A stretch of DNA of 6,406 bases from the NCBI GenBank assembly GCA_013813955.1, contig JACCQW010000028.1, forward strand, positions 1 to 6,406. The letters are read 5' to 3'. A model generated the notes under the pieces. The model worked only from the letters and a program-made list of their open reading frames with translations. It was not told the origin of the DNA and made no database searches. The translations under genes and the position numbers were made by a program. The DNA comes from Solirubrobacterales bacterium (GTDB lineage: Bacteria > Actinomycetota > Thermoleophilia > Solirubrobacterales > Solirubrobacteraceae). This document shows positions 6,162 through 6,406 of this stretch, piece after piece; position 1 is the stretch's first letter; each line of letters opens with the position of its first letter.

Positions 6162-6171
6162 GGCGCAGTCC

Positions 6172-6406
6172 ATGCTCGACCCGCGCATCTACCGGGCCGC
6201 GTTCATCCCCGTCCTCTTCGCGCTGGTGCTGGTCGCGTTCTCCCTCGAGGACCGGCCGCGGCCGCTGGGCACGACTCTCGCCCCCGACGCCTTCCAGGGC
6301 GATCGCGCCTACGGACGGGCCGACGGCCTGCTCGGCCTCGCCGATCGCCATCCGCGCCGCCGGCCGGGCTCGGCGGGCGACGACCGGCTCGCCGGCGAGC
6401 TCGAGG
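6172..6406 (+). CDS. N-terminal part of a membrane-anchored protein, probably an M28-family peptidase (partial)
   Basis: Open frame from ATG at 6172 to the right edge (78 full codons, no stop). It begins MLDPRIYRAAF, then a hydrophobic segment at about residues 9-24 that looks like a signal anchor, then a polar region with a RHPRRRPGSAGDDRLAGELE-type segment at 59-78. An R-P-G-S-x-G-D segment followed by a helix is typical of the region before the catalytic domain of M28 (aminopeptidase-like, zinc) peptidases, and I recall similar N-termini in Thermoleophilia, but no metal-binding residues are within the window. Third-position G/C bias is strong. It is divergent from the response regulator and may share its promoter region. 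Coding status is fairly secure; the peptidase assignment is inference. Confidence 0.68.
   Translation, partial: MLDPRIYRAAFIPVLFALVLVAFSLEDRPRPLGTTLAPDAFQGDRAYGRADGLLGLADRHPRRRPGSAGDDRLAGELE

Noticed and set aside
6150..6188. Response regulator starts at 6173 or 6188
   Set aside because: They overlap the divergent gene and add residues before the normal receiver-domain N-terminus; the CATG at 6171-6174 gives ATG on both strands by symmetry.
1..6406. CRISPR array, tRNA, insertion sequence, phage or defence system
   Set aside because: No spaced repeats, cloverleaf, transposase, terminal inverted repeats or defence-family motifs were seen; the window is packed with ordinary chromosomal genes.

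Overview
The window is very GC-rich with strong G/C bias at third codon positions. The set of families (OmpR-type response regulator, HAMP histidine kinase, HtrA protease, TreT and a deviant actinobacterial-style OtsA) points to a high-GC actinobacterium. The proteins look closest to Thermoleophilia (Solirubrobacter-like) from memory, but this is inference and no search was run.

Layout, right to left on the minus strand: a PhoB/OmpR-type response regulator (6149-5436), a membrane sensor histidine kinase (5428-4031), a lipoprotein HtrA-type serine protease with a PDZ domain (4034-2844), a trehalose glycosyltransferring synthase TreT (2816-1572) and an OtsA-family trehalose-6-phosphate synthase (1572-97). 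All five point the same way, with gaps of at most 27 bases or short overlaps (GTGA at kinase/protease, TGATG at TreT/OtsA), so they look like one operon. At the right edge a divergent plus-strand gene begins at 6172 and runs off the window; it encodes a membrane-anchored protein that looks like the N-terminus of an M28 peptidase. At the left edge a plus-strand reading frame may end at 98-100, sharing a CTAG with the otsA stop.

How it fits together: the kinase has a large extracytoplasmic region and presumably senses an envelope or osmotic signal, phosphorylating the regulator. The lipoprotein HtrA would carry out protein quality control on the outer face of the membrane. TreT and OtsA would make the protectant trehalose or its phosphate. 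The regulator-kinase-HtrA order matches mycobacterial mprA-mprB-pepD; the two trehalose genes are the unusual addition. No otsB phosphatase is visible.

Two regulatory sites stand out. The only gap between the divergent genes (6150-6171) holds overlapping -10-like hexamers on both strands. The 27-base gap before treT has a TACACT hexamer placed so that transcription would start on the GTG start codon, suggesting an internal leaderless promoter. I see no tRNA, rRNA, CRISPR array, insertion sequence or phage gene. No stretch over 300 bases lacks a gene.
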